The position numbers and the translations under genes were made by a program. This document shows positions 14,870 through 21,739 of a stretch of 34,196 bases of DNA, piece by piece (position 1 is the first letter of the stretch; each line of letters opens with the position of its first letter). The notes under the pieces were generated by a model. It had not been told where the DNA came from, did no database searches, and was given only the letters and a program-made list of their open reading frames with translations. This DNA is from Comamonadaceae bacterium (GTDB lineage: Bacteria > Pseudomonadota > Gammaproteobacteria > Burkholderiales > Burkholderiaceae_C): contig CANBWP010000027.1 in NCBI GenBank assembly GCA_947373185.1, positions 1 through 34,196 on the forward strand, read 5' to 3'.

Positions 14870-15832
14870 TCACAGGCTGTTTTGCAGTTCAATGGGCACC
14901 ACTTTGTAGGGCACCGTCAGTTGCGCCAAGGTGCCTGAACCTTCGTAGGGCTCCAGTGCGCGCAGGCTCAAGCTGGCTTGATCGCCGTAAATGAGGGCCA
15001 ATCTTTCGCGGATGTTTTTCAAACCAAAACCACCGCTGGAGGACCCTGCTGCGCCCTGAATTTCGGAGGGGTAAAAGCCGACCCCAGTGTCGCGCACGGT
15101 GATGATCAATTTGCCATGGATCACTTCTGCACGCAAGGCCAAAGTGCCACCTTCAGCTTTGGGCTCCAGGCCATGTTTGAAGGCGTTCTCAACCAAACTG
15201 AGCACCATCATGTTGGGCATCTCAGCGGAGTTCAAACCTTCAGGAATATCCCACTGCACTTGCAAGCGGTCTTCCATGCGCATTTTTTGAATGTCCAAGT
15301 AAGGTCGAATCACGGCCAACTCTTGGCCCAAATAACGCACGCTGCTGGTCGTGCTTTCCCGCATGGCTGGCAAGGTAGCGCGCAGCAATGCAATCAAACT
15401 CTTTTGCATCAAGCTGGCGCGGGGTGGATCGGTTTCAATCAGGTGATCAATCGAGGCCAAGGTGTTGAACAAAAAGTGTGGCTCGACTTGCGCTTGCATG
15501 GCGGACAAGCGGGCTTCTACCAATTGGCGCTTGAGTTGCTCGGCCTCGGCCAAGTAGGTGGCGGCTGTGGCTTTCTCTTCAGCTTGAATTTGTTGCTTAA
15601 AACTGGCCTTGATCACGATGGAGATCATGATCAACAAAAATGCCAGTTGCGGCATCTCAATCATGCCGCCCGCCATCATCAGAACAAAAGACGCACCAAA
15701 GAAGAGTTTCCAGCTGATGCTGACCAGCCACTTGGCATACGCGTAGAAGGCATCCTTGAAAGGTTGCCATGCGGATGGCGTTTGGGGTTGGGTTTGGGTT
15801 TGGGTTTGGGAATTTGTTTTGAAAGAAGTCAT
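14870..15832 (-). CDS. LytS/AlgZ-type sensor histidine kinase (His_kinase family)
   Basis: This 320-residue kinase has a Gln/Thr-rich cytoplasmic N-terminus (residues 9-19), two membrane helices around 38-55 and 61-75, a coiled-coil region (about 79-110), and the His_kinase domain with the phosphorylated His in EPHFLFNTLASIDHLI (H119). The ATPase part shows VENAFKHG, a DTGVGF box and the GFGLKNIRERL box. ATG 15832 has GAGG a few bases upstream. It is followed without a gap by its LytTR regulator. It has no extracellular sensor domain to speak of, so the signal is probably sensed in the membrane. The N-terminal repeat is encoded by a G-rich tandem hexamer. Confidence 0.9.
   Translation of the reverse strand: MTSFKTNSQTQTQTQPQTPSAWQPFKDAFYAYAKWLVSISWKLFFGASFVLMMAGGMIEMPQLAFLLIMISIVIKASFKQQIQAEEKATAATYLAEAEQLKRQLVEARLSAMQAQVEPHFLFNTLASIDHLIETDPPRASLMQKSLIALLRATLPAMRESTTSSVRYLGQELAVIRPYLDIQKMRMEDRLQVQWDIPEGLNSAEMPNMMVLSLVENAFKHGLEPKAEGGTLALRAEVIHGKLIITVRDTGVGFYPSEIQGAAGSSSGGFGLKNIRERLALIYGDQASLSLRALEPYEGSGTLAQLTVPYKVVPIELQNSL
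15784..15810 (+). repeat. Telomere-like G-tract repeat inside the kinase gene 5' end (potential G-quadruplex)
   Basis: Five G tracts of 3-4 bases (15784-15787, 15790-15792, 15796-15798, 15802-15804, 15808-15810) are separated by loops of two or three T. The hexamer GGGTTT is repeated. The tracts lie on the template strand for the kinase gene at codons about 8-16, encoding a Thr-Gln repeat. Four or more such tracts can fold as a G-quadruplex. Confidence 0.85.
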
Positions 15833-15949
15833 AAGGCCTCGCTGTTTGGAATGGGCCTAATGTAAAAACTTGTCATCGCCAATGCACGCAGTTTGCGACG
15901 AACGGTCAAATGCAATGCATGAACTGTCAAAAATGAAGATGAGCGTTTT

Positions 15950-15993
15950 GCAAACGGCTCGCAAATGGCTAGCAAATGGCTTGCCAAAGGGTT
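15950..15993. repeat. Four-copy imperfect 11-bp tandem repeat
   Basis: Copies start at 15950, 15961, 15972 and 15983: GCAAACGGCTC, GCAAATGGCTA, GCAAATGGCTT and GCCAAAGGGTT. Copies 2 and 3 differ at one base only; a decayed fifth copy may begin at 15994. The array lies between the kinase promoter region and the end of the receiver-Fis regulator gene (16001). The 11-bp period, close to one helical turn, would place copies on one face of the DNA. Confidence 0.75.
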
Positions 15994-16000
15994 GCAAGCA

Positions 16001-16675
16001 TCAATTGCCGTTGCGCTTGCCCTTGCTCAGGTCCACGCCCAATTGCTTGAGTTTGCGATAAAGGTGCGTGCGCTCAAGCCCTGTTTTGTCGGCCACACGG
16101 GTCATGGAGCCACCTTCATTGGCCAAGTGAAATTCAAAGTAGGCTTTCTCAAAGGCATCTCGCGCATCGCGCAAGGGCAAATCGAGGTTGAAGCTTTGCG
16201 AACCTTGCAAGGCCGCATCTGCGCCCACTGCCGGCGCTGCTTGCGGCGTGACAGCGGCGCCAGCGGGTGCAGACTGCGCCGCTTGGTAGGCCGCAGCTGC
16301 TTGGCGCACTTGCTCACGGGCCAAACCTTGCTCAACGGTCTTCAACAACTTTTGAAGTGTGATGGGTTTTTCTAAGAACGCCTGAGCGCCGATGCGAATG
16401 GCATCCACCGCGGTGTCAATGGTGGCATGTCCGCTCATCATGATGACTGGCATGTTCAAGAGCCCGCCAGTAGACCATTCTTTGAGCAAAGTCACGCCAT
16501 CGGTGTCTGGCATCCAGATGTCCAGCAAGACCAAATCGGGACGCATGCGATTGCGAGCATCACGCGCTTGTGCAGCGTTCTCCGCCAACTCAACCGTGTG
16601 CCCTTCGTCGTTCAGAATTTCCGAGAGCAAATCACGAATGCCTAGCTCGTCATCCACCACCAAAATGTTTGCCAT
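16001..16675 (-). CDS. Response regulator with Fis-type HTH, lacking AAA+ domain (NtrX/RegA-like)
   Basis: This 224-residue regulator has a receiver domain (residues 1-120; DDE near 8-10, phosphoacceptor D52 in LLDIWMPD, K in EKPITLQ), an Ala/Gln-rich linker (about 125-165) and a C-terminal Fis-type helix-turn-helix (about 175-218; SMTRVADKTGLERTHLYRKL). NtrX proper has a sigma54-interacting AAA+ domain between these two, which is absent. The layout therefore resembles RegA/ActR-type regulators. GAG 5-8 bases upstream of ATG 16675 supports the start. The NtrY-like kinase gene ends 83 bases upstream on the same strand, so this is its probable partner. The targets are unknown. Confidence 0.86.
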   Translation of the reverse strand: MANILVVDDELGIRDLLSEILNDEGHTVELAENAAQARDARNRMRPDLVLLDIWMPDTDGVTLLKEWSTGGLLNMPVIMMSGHATIDTAVDAIRIGAQAFLEKPITLQKLLKTVEQGLAREQVRQAAAAYQAAQSAPAGAAVTPQAAPAVGADAALQGSQSFNLDLPLRDARDAFEKAYFEFHLANEGGSMTRVADKTGLERTHLYRKLKQLGVDLSKGKRNGN

Positions 16676-16758
16676 GTTGCTCTAAGTTGCCTCTAAATTG
16701 CATCGATTGTGCATCTTGAATCGGACATTTCCCATCGCCACAGAAACCGGCGCACCTC

Positions 16759-19017
16759 TCAAAGGGGCGCCAACCTCTCGACACTGAATGATAACGACAC
16801 TTGGGCCCCTTTGACCACCCCGTTGTCGACGACATTGGCAATGTCCAAACGGGCGCCATGTTCGTCTGCAATTTTCTTCACCACCGCCAAGCCCAAACCG
16901 GTGCCTTTGGACTTGGTGGTCACATAAGGCTCGAACGCACGCTGCAAAATATGGGGTGCAAAACCAGGACCTTCGTCTGTCACCGTCAGTTTGACACGCT
17001 TGCGGGCGGGGCTCCAACGGGTGACCAGCATCACCTTGGAGCCGGCTTCGCTGGCATCTTGTGCGTTTTGGATCAGGTTGTGCACCACTTGGCGAAGTTG
17101 CTGGGCATCGCCCTCGATCAAGGGCAGGGTGGGGTCCAGGTCGGTGTACACCTGCGCCCGATGAGCGGATTCAGAAGGCTCTTGCGCGTACAGCACCATG
17201 ACGTCTTGAATCAAAGCATTCAAATCCAAAGGGTTGAGCTCGGCCGATGGCAATCTGGCGTAATCGCGAAATTCGTTGACCAAGCGCTTCATGGCCGCCA
17301 CTTGCTCGACGATGGTTTTGACCGACTTGGACAGCACCGTCTGATCGGCATCTTCTAACTTGCCATCGAGCTTGCGCTCCAAACGTTCAGCCGAGAGTTG
17401 GATCGGTGTGAGCGGGTTTTTAATCTCGTGGGCCAAACGGCGCGCCACTTCACCCCAGGCCTGCGAGCGTTGGGCCGACACAATTTCAGAAATGTCATCA
17501 AACACCAAAAGGCGCATGCCGTCTGGCAAGATGGCGCCGCGCGCCACCAAGGTGACGGAGGTGGCCTCTAAGCCCTGGCCCGAAGCATGGATTTCAAACG
17601 ACTTTTGCCAGTGGTCCAGTTCGTGCCGGTCTTTGTCGGCATTCAACAGTTCAAACTGCTCTTGGACGCCTGCTGCAAAATTTTGCAAATGGGGCAAGCT
17701 CAGCAGGGCTCTTTTTTCATGTGCGGCCAATGGCACTTTCAAAATGCGCGTCGCGCCGGGGTTGGATGACTGAATCACGCCTCGGGCATTCAACACAATC
17801 ACACCGGCGGTCAGGTTGTCCAAGATGGTTTGCAAGTTGCCCCGCGCAGCATCCAGCTGCGTCAGACTTCGCTCTACCGTGCTGCGTGCGTCGGACAACT
17901 GCTGCGTCATCTCGGCAAATGATCGGGTCAGGCCACCCAACTCATCTTTGCCCTGCAAGGTGTATTTGGGCGACAAGTCGCCTGCCGCCACTTGCCGCAT
18001 CCCCAAAGCCAAGAGCAACAAAGGGCGCGCCAACTGATTGCCCAGCAGCATGGCCAGCAAAACCGCCGCCAACACGGCCATGATCAGACTGAGCGTGAGC
18101 GTGCCGATGTACATTTTTCGAAGGCCGTCGCGGGCCAAAGCACGCTCTTGGTACTCGCGGTTGGCCAATTGCACATCCAGCGCATTGGCCACCAAGGTGG
18201 CGGGCAGTTCTTGCGAAATTTGCAAAACCCAAGGATCGTCTCTCAAGCTCAAACTGTTTTGCGGCACCAGCGTTAAAACTTTGATGCGGCCATTGGGTGC
18301 CCCCGCCGAATCGTCCAAGCCCTCCACAATTTCAAGGGAGAGCTTGCTGCGAACCTGTTTCAATTGAGAAGTGGTAGGCCGCTCTGGTCGAATGTCAAAC
18401 TTGGAGTGCCCAGCCGTGGCAATCAAGCGACCATCGAGCGTCCACAACACCGCGTCGTTGGCGTCCATCTGTGAACGGACACGGTCTAGCATCAGCGGGG
18501 CACTGGCCTCTTGCACATCGACCAATTGCTGCGCCGCCACCCTAGACTGTTTGGCCAAATCACCCGTCAGAGTGTCCAGGGTCGCGCGGCCTAAGTTCAG
18601 ACCCGCCACCAAAGCGCCTTCCACCTTCACGTCAAACCAGCTCTCAATGGAACGGGACACGAATTGGTAGGACACCACGTAAATCAACACACCCGGCACC
18701 ACACCCACCAAGGCAAAAATGGCCGCTAATTTCACCAAAAGCCGAGAGCCAAATTGGCCCTGCCTGACACGAACGATCAGGCGCACCGAGCCCCACACCA
18801 GACCCAGCAACAGCAAACCGGCCACCACCATGTTGACGGTGTACAGGCGCTCGTAGTTACGGTCGTAGAGCGCCCTGTTGCTGGTGGCCTGTGTCAACAA
18901 GACCAGCAAGCCTAGGCCAATGGTGAGCAACAGTGTGACGCCAATGCCGACCATCCAGCGAACCGTTTTAGACGGTTGCGCGCCGGTGGCAATTCTTTCG
19001 GACTTGGATCGGTTCAT
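16759..19017 (-). CDS. ntrY: NtrY-like membrane sensor histidine kinase
   Basis: This 752-residue kinase has membrane helices near residues 20-44, 63-83 and 95-118, a periplasmic region, another helix near 307-332, a HAMP domain (about 335-390), a PAS-like domain (about 400-510; LDNLTAGVIVLNARGVIQSSNPGA), a HisKA box with RRLAHEIKNPLTPIQL (His near 530), and an ATPase domain with N box HNLIQNAQDA, DEGPGF and GTGLGLAVVKKI. The order matches NtrY, which in other bacteria works with NtrX in nitrogen and redox regulation. The N-terminal start at ATG 19017 has only a weak ribosome site but fits the family. It lies 27 bases after the DUF4390 gene in an rsmB-DUF4390-ntrY-regulator order. Confidence 0.9.
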   Translation of the reverse strand: MNRSKSERIATGAQPSKTVRWMVGIGVTLLLTIGLGLLVLLTQATSNRALYDRNYERLYTVNMVVAGLLLLGLVWGSVRLIVRVRQGQFGSRLLVKLAAIFALVGVVPGVLIYVVSYQFVSRSIESWFDVKVEGALVAGLNLGRATLDTLTGDLAKQSRVAAQQLVDVQEASAPLMLDRVRSQMDANDAVLWTLDGRLIATAGHSKFDIRPERPTTSQLKQVRSKLSLEIVEGLDDSAGAPNGRIKVLTLVPQNSLSLRDDPWVLQISQELPATLVANALDVQLANREYQERALARDGLRKMYIGTLTLSLIMAVLAAVLLAMLLGNQLARPLLLLALGMRQVAAGDLSPKYTLQGKDELGGLTRSFAEMTQQLSDARSTVERSLTQLDAARGNLQTILDNLTAGVIVLNARGVIQSSNPGATRILKVPLAAHEKRALLSLPHLQNFAAGVQEQFELLNADKDRHELDHWQKSFEIHASGQGLEATSVTLVARGAILPDGMRLLVFDDISEIVSAQRSQAWGEVARRLAHEIKNPLTPIQLSAERLERKLDGKLEDADQTVLSKSVKTIVEQVAAMKRLVNEFRDYARLPSAELNPLDLNALIQDVMVLYAQEPSESAHRAQVYTDLDPTLPLIEGDAQQLRQVVHNLIQNAQDASEAGSKVMLVTRWSPARKRVKLTVTDEGPGFAPHILQRAFEPYVTTKSKGTGLGLAVVKKIADEHGARLDIANVVDNGVVKGAQVSLSFSVERLAPL

Positions 19018-19044
19018 GTGATTGACCAGCGTTGAGGCTTGCCG

Positions 19045-19722
19045 TCAACGGCCCATCTCAGAGCTGAGGCGCAAGGTTTTCTGGGTGGCCAAATTCCACT
19101 CCGCATTGCTGCCTGCCGTCATTTGGAAAGGCCTTGGCAGTTGCGACACATCGAGTCGGAACTTGAAGCTCATCGTGTATTTGCTGTCACTGTCGATGTC
19201 GGCAACGTCTGCCAGTTTCCAGTTGACCGTTCGGCGAATGGCCGCCAAGGCTTCCGGCAGGGTTTCAAAGTTTTGCGACAAGCTGCTGGCCGAGCCCACA
19301 AAGCCAATGGGATCGCGCGAGACGTTGAGGCGCCACAAGCGTGTCAGAGGTTGGTAGGCCAAGCGGTAATGACGGGCCACCGCGCCAATTTTCTTGTCGT
19401 ACCAGTACCAACGGTCTCGGGTAATTTCGACCTCGGTCACAAAATAGATGGGCATGCCTTTTTGCAAGGCATCTTCGACCACGGGGCTGAGCTCAAGCCG
19501 CAGGCTGCTTTGCAGCAACAAGGCGCCATCTGCACGCTCTAGGCGCAATTCAGTGATGTCCACCGCAGAGCCTGATGGCGCTTGCGCCCCTGCGGGCGTG
19601 ACAAACATGGCACTGATCAGGGCCACGCAGGCCCACAGCACACGCAGCCCAAGCCTTGTGCGCCCCAAACCGCTCAACTCAGATTGAACGCTTTTCCAGC
19701 AGTGCGTAATAAAAACCGTCAT
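19045..19722 (-). CDS. DUF4390 family exported protein
   Basis: This protein has an N-terminal hydrophobic signal (LRVLWACVALISAMFVTPAGA, residues within about 26-46 of the chosen start) followed by a domain of about 180 residues recognised as DUF4390 (VDITELRLERADGALLLQSSLRLEL, IYFVTEVEITRDRWYWYDKKIG, LTRLWRLNVSRDP, shown here as separate blocks). The function is unknown. The start is uncertain. ATG 19722 lies within the rsmB 3' end and gives a long n-region; a TTG at 19677 just after the rsmB stop would give a normal-sized signal peptide; a longer frame opens at 19767. It usually sits beside ntrY in betaproteobacteria, and the tight spacing on both sides suggests co-transcription. Confidence 0.82.
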   Translation of the reverse strand: MTVFITHCWKSVQSELSGLGRTRLGLRVLWACVALISAMFVTPAGAQAPSGSAVDITELRLERADGALLLQSSLRLELSPVVEDALQKGMPIYFVTEVEITRDRWYWYDKKIGAVARHYRLAYQPLTRLWRLNVSRDPIGFVGSASSLSQNFETLPEALAAIRRTVNWKLADVADIDSDSKYTMSFKFRLDVSQLPRPFQMTAGSNAEWNLATQKTLRLSSEMGR

Positions 19723-21016
19723 GTTCACCCATCCGATTGTCGCGGAGACTGGCTTCAGATGCGACATGGGAGGGTGTTAAATGACCCGGAGAGGGCAAGA
19801 TGATGGCATCAGTGTTGTGTTGAACAAACGTTTGAATTTGAGTTTCGCCCTCGGCCTTGAATACCGAGCAGGTGCAATAGAGCAACCGGCCGCCTGGTTT
19901 GACCAAGGGCCACAGTGCTTTTAAGAGCTTGGCCTGAATGGCCGCCAATTGCGCCACATCGCTTTCCCGGCGCAACCAACGCACATCGGGATGCCTGCGG
20001 CCAATGCCTGAGGCGGTGCAAGGTGCATCCAACAAGATGCCATCGAAAGGCACGCCATTCCACCAATCGGCCGTTTGGCCTGCATCTGCTGCCACCACTT
20101 GCGCTTGCACCTTGAGGCGCTCCAGGTTTTGCTGAATGCGCTCACAGCGCTGAGGGTCGACATCCAGCGCCAGCACGTGGGCGGTGGGCTCGCATTCCAA
20201 CAAATGTCCAGTTTTGCCGCCAGGTGCAGCGCAAGCATCCAACAGGCGCAAGCTTTGACCGGAAGCTTTCAAGCCCTTGAGCAACAAGGGCGCCGCCAAC
20301 TGCGCCGCGGCATCTTGCACAGACACATGGCCCAGATCAAAACCGGGCAGTTGATGGACGGGCACCGCTTTGGCCAATTGAACACCCATCTCGGCCACCG
20401 CTTTGGCCGCAATGCCTTGCGCTTGCAATGCCTGCAGGTAAGTGGGCACAGACTGATGCTGCAGATTCACACGCAAGCTCATGGGGGCGGCAGATTTTGC
20501 CGCTTCCAAAATAGCCTGCCAGTCTTGGGGATGATCTGACTGCAAGCGCTTGACCCACCACACCGGATGGTTCCACTGCGCAGTCAGATCGGCCTCTGTA
20601 CTGGCCAACAAGCTGTCTTTCTCACGTAAAAAACGGCGCAGGCAAGCATTCACAAAGGGTGCTTGCGCGCGCATGTCCTTGTGCCGGCGTGCGGCCTCCA
20701 CCGCTTGATTCACCAGCGTGTGCACCGGATATGGCGCTGTGTCATCTTGCCAAGACAGCGCCAAGGCGGTGCACAACAAAGCATCTGCGGCCGCAGGTGG
20801 CGCTTTGCGTGCCAAGCATTTGCGCAGCGCCACAGCGCGGCCCCAAGAACGCATGGCTTGAAACGACAGCGCTTGCACGCCAGGACGCAAGTCTTTGGCC
20901 ACCGCATCGATGGCCGCCGTCATGGAGCGACCGCCGTGAACTGCTTGCGCCACATGCGCGGTGGCTTGTAACAACTGCCACAGAGGCGCTTGCAAATTTT
21001 GCACAGGGGTGTTCAT
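19679..21016 (-). CDS. rsmB: 16S rRNA (cytosine-967-C5)-methyltransferase RsmB
   Basis: This 445-residue SAM-dependent enzyme methylates C967 of 16S rRNA. An N-terminal NusB-like helical domain (about 1-150) is followed by the RsmB/NOP catalytic domain. Motifs are DACAAPGGKTGHL (SAM loop), LALDVDP, the catalytic-cycle motif DAPCTASGIGRRHPD with Cys in PC, and the nucleophile motif LLYCTCSV. The end NRMGEHDGFYYALLEK is typical. The length matches the family. The 3' end overlaps or abuts the DUF4390 gene, depending on that gene's start. The ATG at 21016 lies 32 bases after the LemA-like gene on the same strand. Confidence 0.94.
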   Translation of the reverse strand: MNTPVQNLQAPLWQLLQATAHVAQAVHGGRSMTAAIDAVAKDLRPGVQALSFQAMRSWGRAVALRKCLARKAPPAAADALLCTALALSWQDDTAPYPVHTLVNQAVEAARRHKDMRAQAPFVNACLRRFLREKDSLLASTEADLTAQWNHPVWWVKRLQSDHPQDWQAILEAAKSAAPMSLRVNLQHQSVPTYLQALQAQGIAAKAVAEMGVQLAKAVPVHQLPGFDLGHVSVQDAAAQLAAPLLLKGLKASGQSLRLLDACAAPGGKTGHLLECEPTAHVLALDVDPQRCERIQQNLERLKVQAQVVAADAGQTADWWNGVPFDGILLDAPCTASGIGRRHPDVRWLRRESDVAQLAAIQAKLLKALWPLVKPGGRLLYCTCSVFKAEGETQIQTFVQHNTDAIILPSPGHLTPSHVASEASLRDNRMGEHDGFYYALLEKRSI

Positions 21017-21048
21017 TCAGCCGTCTTCACCATTCAAGCGTTCTTGAC

Positions 21049-21636
21049 TCACGCCAACAAATCGGCAATGTCCAAGGTTTGCGCTGGCAGAAACTTGACT
21101 TGCTTGGCCAGCACATTGGCCGGAAATTGGGTGACTGCCTCGTTGTATTTCAAAGCGGCTTGGTTGTAGGCATCCATGAGGGGCCAGGCCTGCGCTTTCA
21201 AACGGTCAAACTTATAAGGCAGCGGGTCGATGAACCAAGTGGCTTCGCCACTTTGACCCGCACGAATTTCTGTCTTGGCCCAAGTCGCCAAAGCCAAGCG
21301 GTCTTGATTGACCTTTTGCATGGCATGAACCGACAGAGGTTGTGTGCGCGCCAAGTCCAAACTGTCAGACAAGTCTTCCAAGATTTTGAGCAGATTCAAG
21401 TCGCGCTCGTTTTTGAGCAAGGCTTCTGGCAAGGCTGCCTCTTCCATTTCACTCAGCATGTCGCGCATGGATGCCGGCAAATTGCCTTGCACCCAAATGA
21501 GCACACGCAGCAATTGCGCATCGACGGCCGCAAACTGTTTGGCCACGCTGGCGCGCAACAGCACCAAACGGTTGTACGCACCGACGGCCCAAAAAAACAG
21601 GACCGCCAAGACAGAGCAAAAAATCAAAACAGACAT
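21049..21636 (-). CDS. LemA-like membrane protein
   Basis: This 195-residue protein has one N-terminal membrane helix (residues about 3-21, VLIFCSVLAVLFFWAVGAYN) followed by a helical bundle. The segment YNRLVLLRASVAKQFAAVD and the terminal YNEAVTQFPANVLAKQVKFLP match the LemA family (YN-LV-R and YN-FP patterns). LemA-family proteins are membrane-anchored helical proteins of unclear role. ATG 21636 starts directly before the helix; a TTG at 21657 is the alternative. It lies downstream of the rpoC terminator, so it probably has its own promoter and may start the transcription unit running through rsmB, DUF4390 and ntrY. Confidence 0.8.
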   Translation of the reverse strand: MSVLIFCSVLAVLFFWAVGAYNRLVLLRASVAKQFAAVDAQLLRVLIWVQGNLPASMRDMLSEMEEAALPEALLKNERDLNLLKILEDLSDSLDLARTQPLSVHAMQKVNQDRLALATWAKTEIRAGQSGEATWFIDPLPYKFDRLKAQAWPLMDAYNQAALKYNEAVTQFPANVLAKQVKFLPAQTLDIADLLA

Positions 21637-21666
21637 GTGGGTGTCATTGTGAATCAAAAATTTCCC

Positions 21667-21710
21667 AAAAACAAAACGCCTCTGGCCGCGTCAACGGTGC
21701 AGAGGCGTTT
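21667..21710 (-). terminator. Intrinsic terminator of the rpoBC operon
   Basis: On the reverse strand AAACGCCTCTG (complement of 21700-21710) pairs perfectly with CAGAGGCGTTT (complement of 21674-21684), an 11-bp stem, followed by TTGTTTTT (complement of 21667-21676). It lies 30 bases after the rpoC stop and is the strongest terminator in the window. Confidence 0.92.
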
Positions 21711-21718
21711 GAGACATT

Positions 21719-21732
21719 CCGGCCGAAGCCGG
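21719..21732 (-). other. UUCG-tetraloop hairpin directly after rpoC
   Basis: The reverse-strand RNA reads CCGGC-UUCG-GCCGG. The C(UUCG)G tetraloop is exceptionally stable. It starts 8 bases after the rpoC stop and precedes the terminator, and may protect the mRNA 3' end against exonucleases. Confidence 0.75.
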
Positions 21733-21739
21733 AGGTCGA

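Noticed and set aside
14978..15865. A 295-codon forward frame antisense to the LytS-type kinase
   Set aside because: The kinase on the other strand has all expected motifs; this is its reverse shadow.
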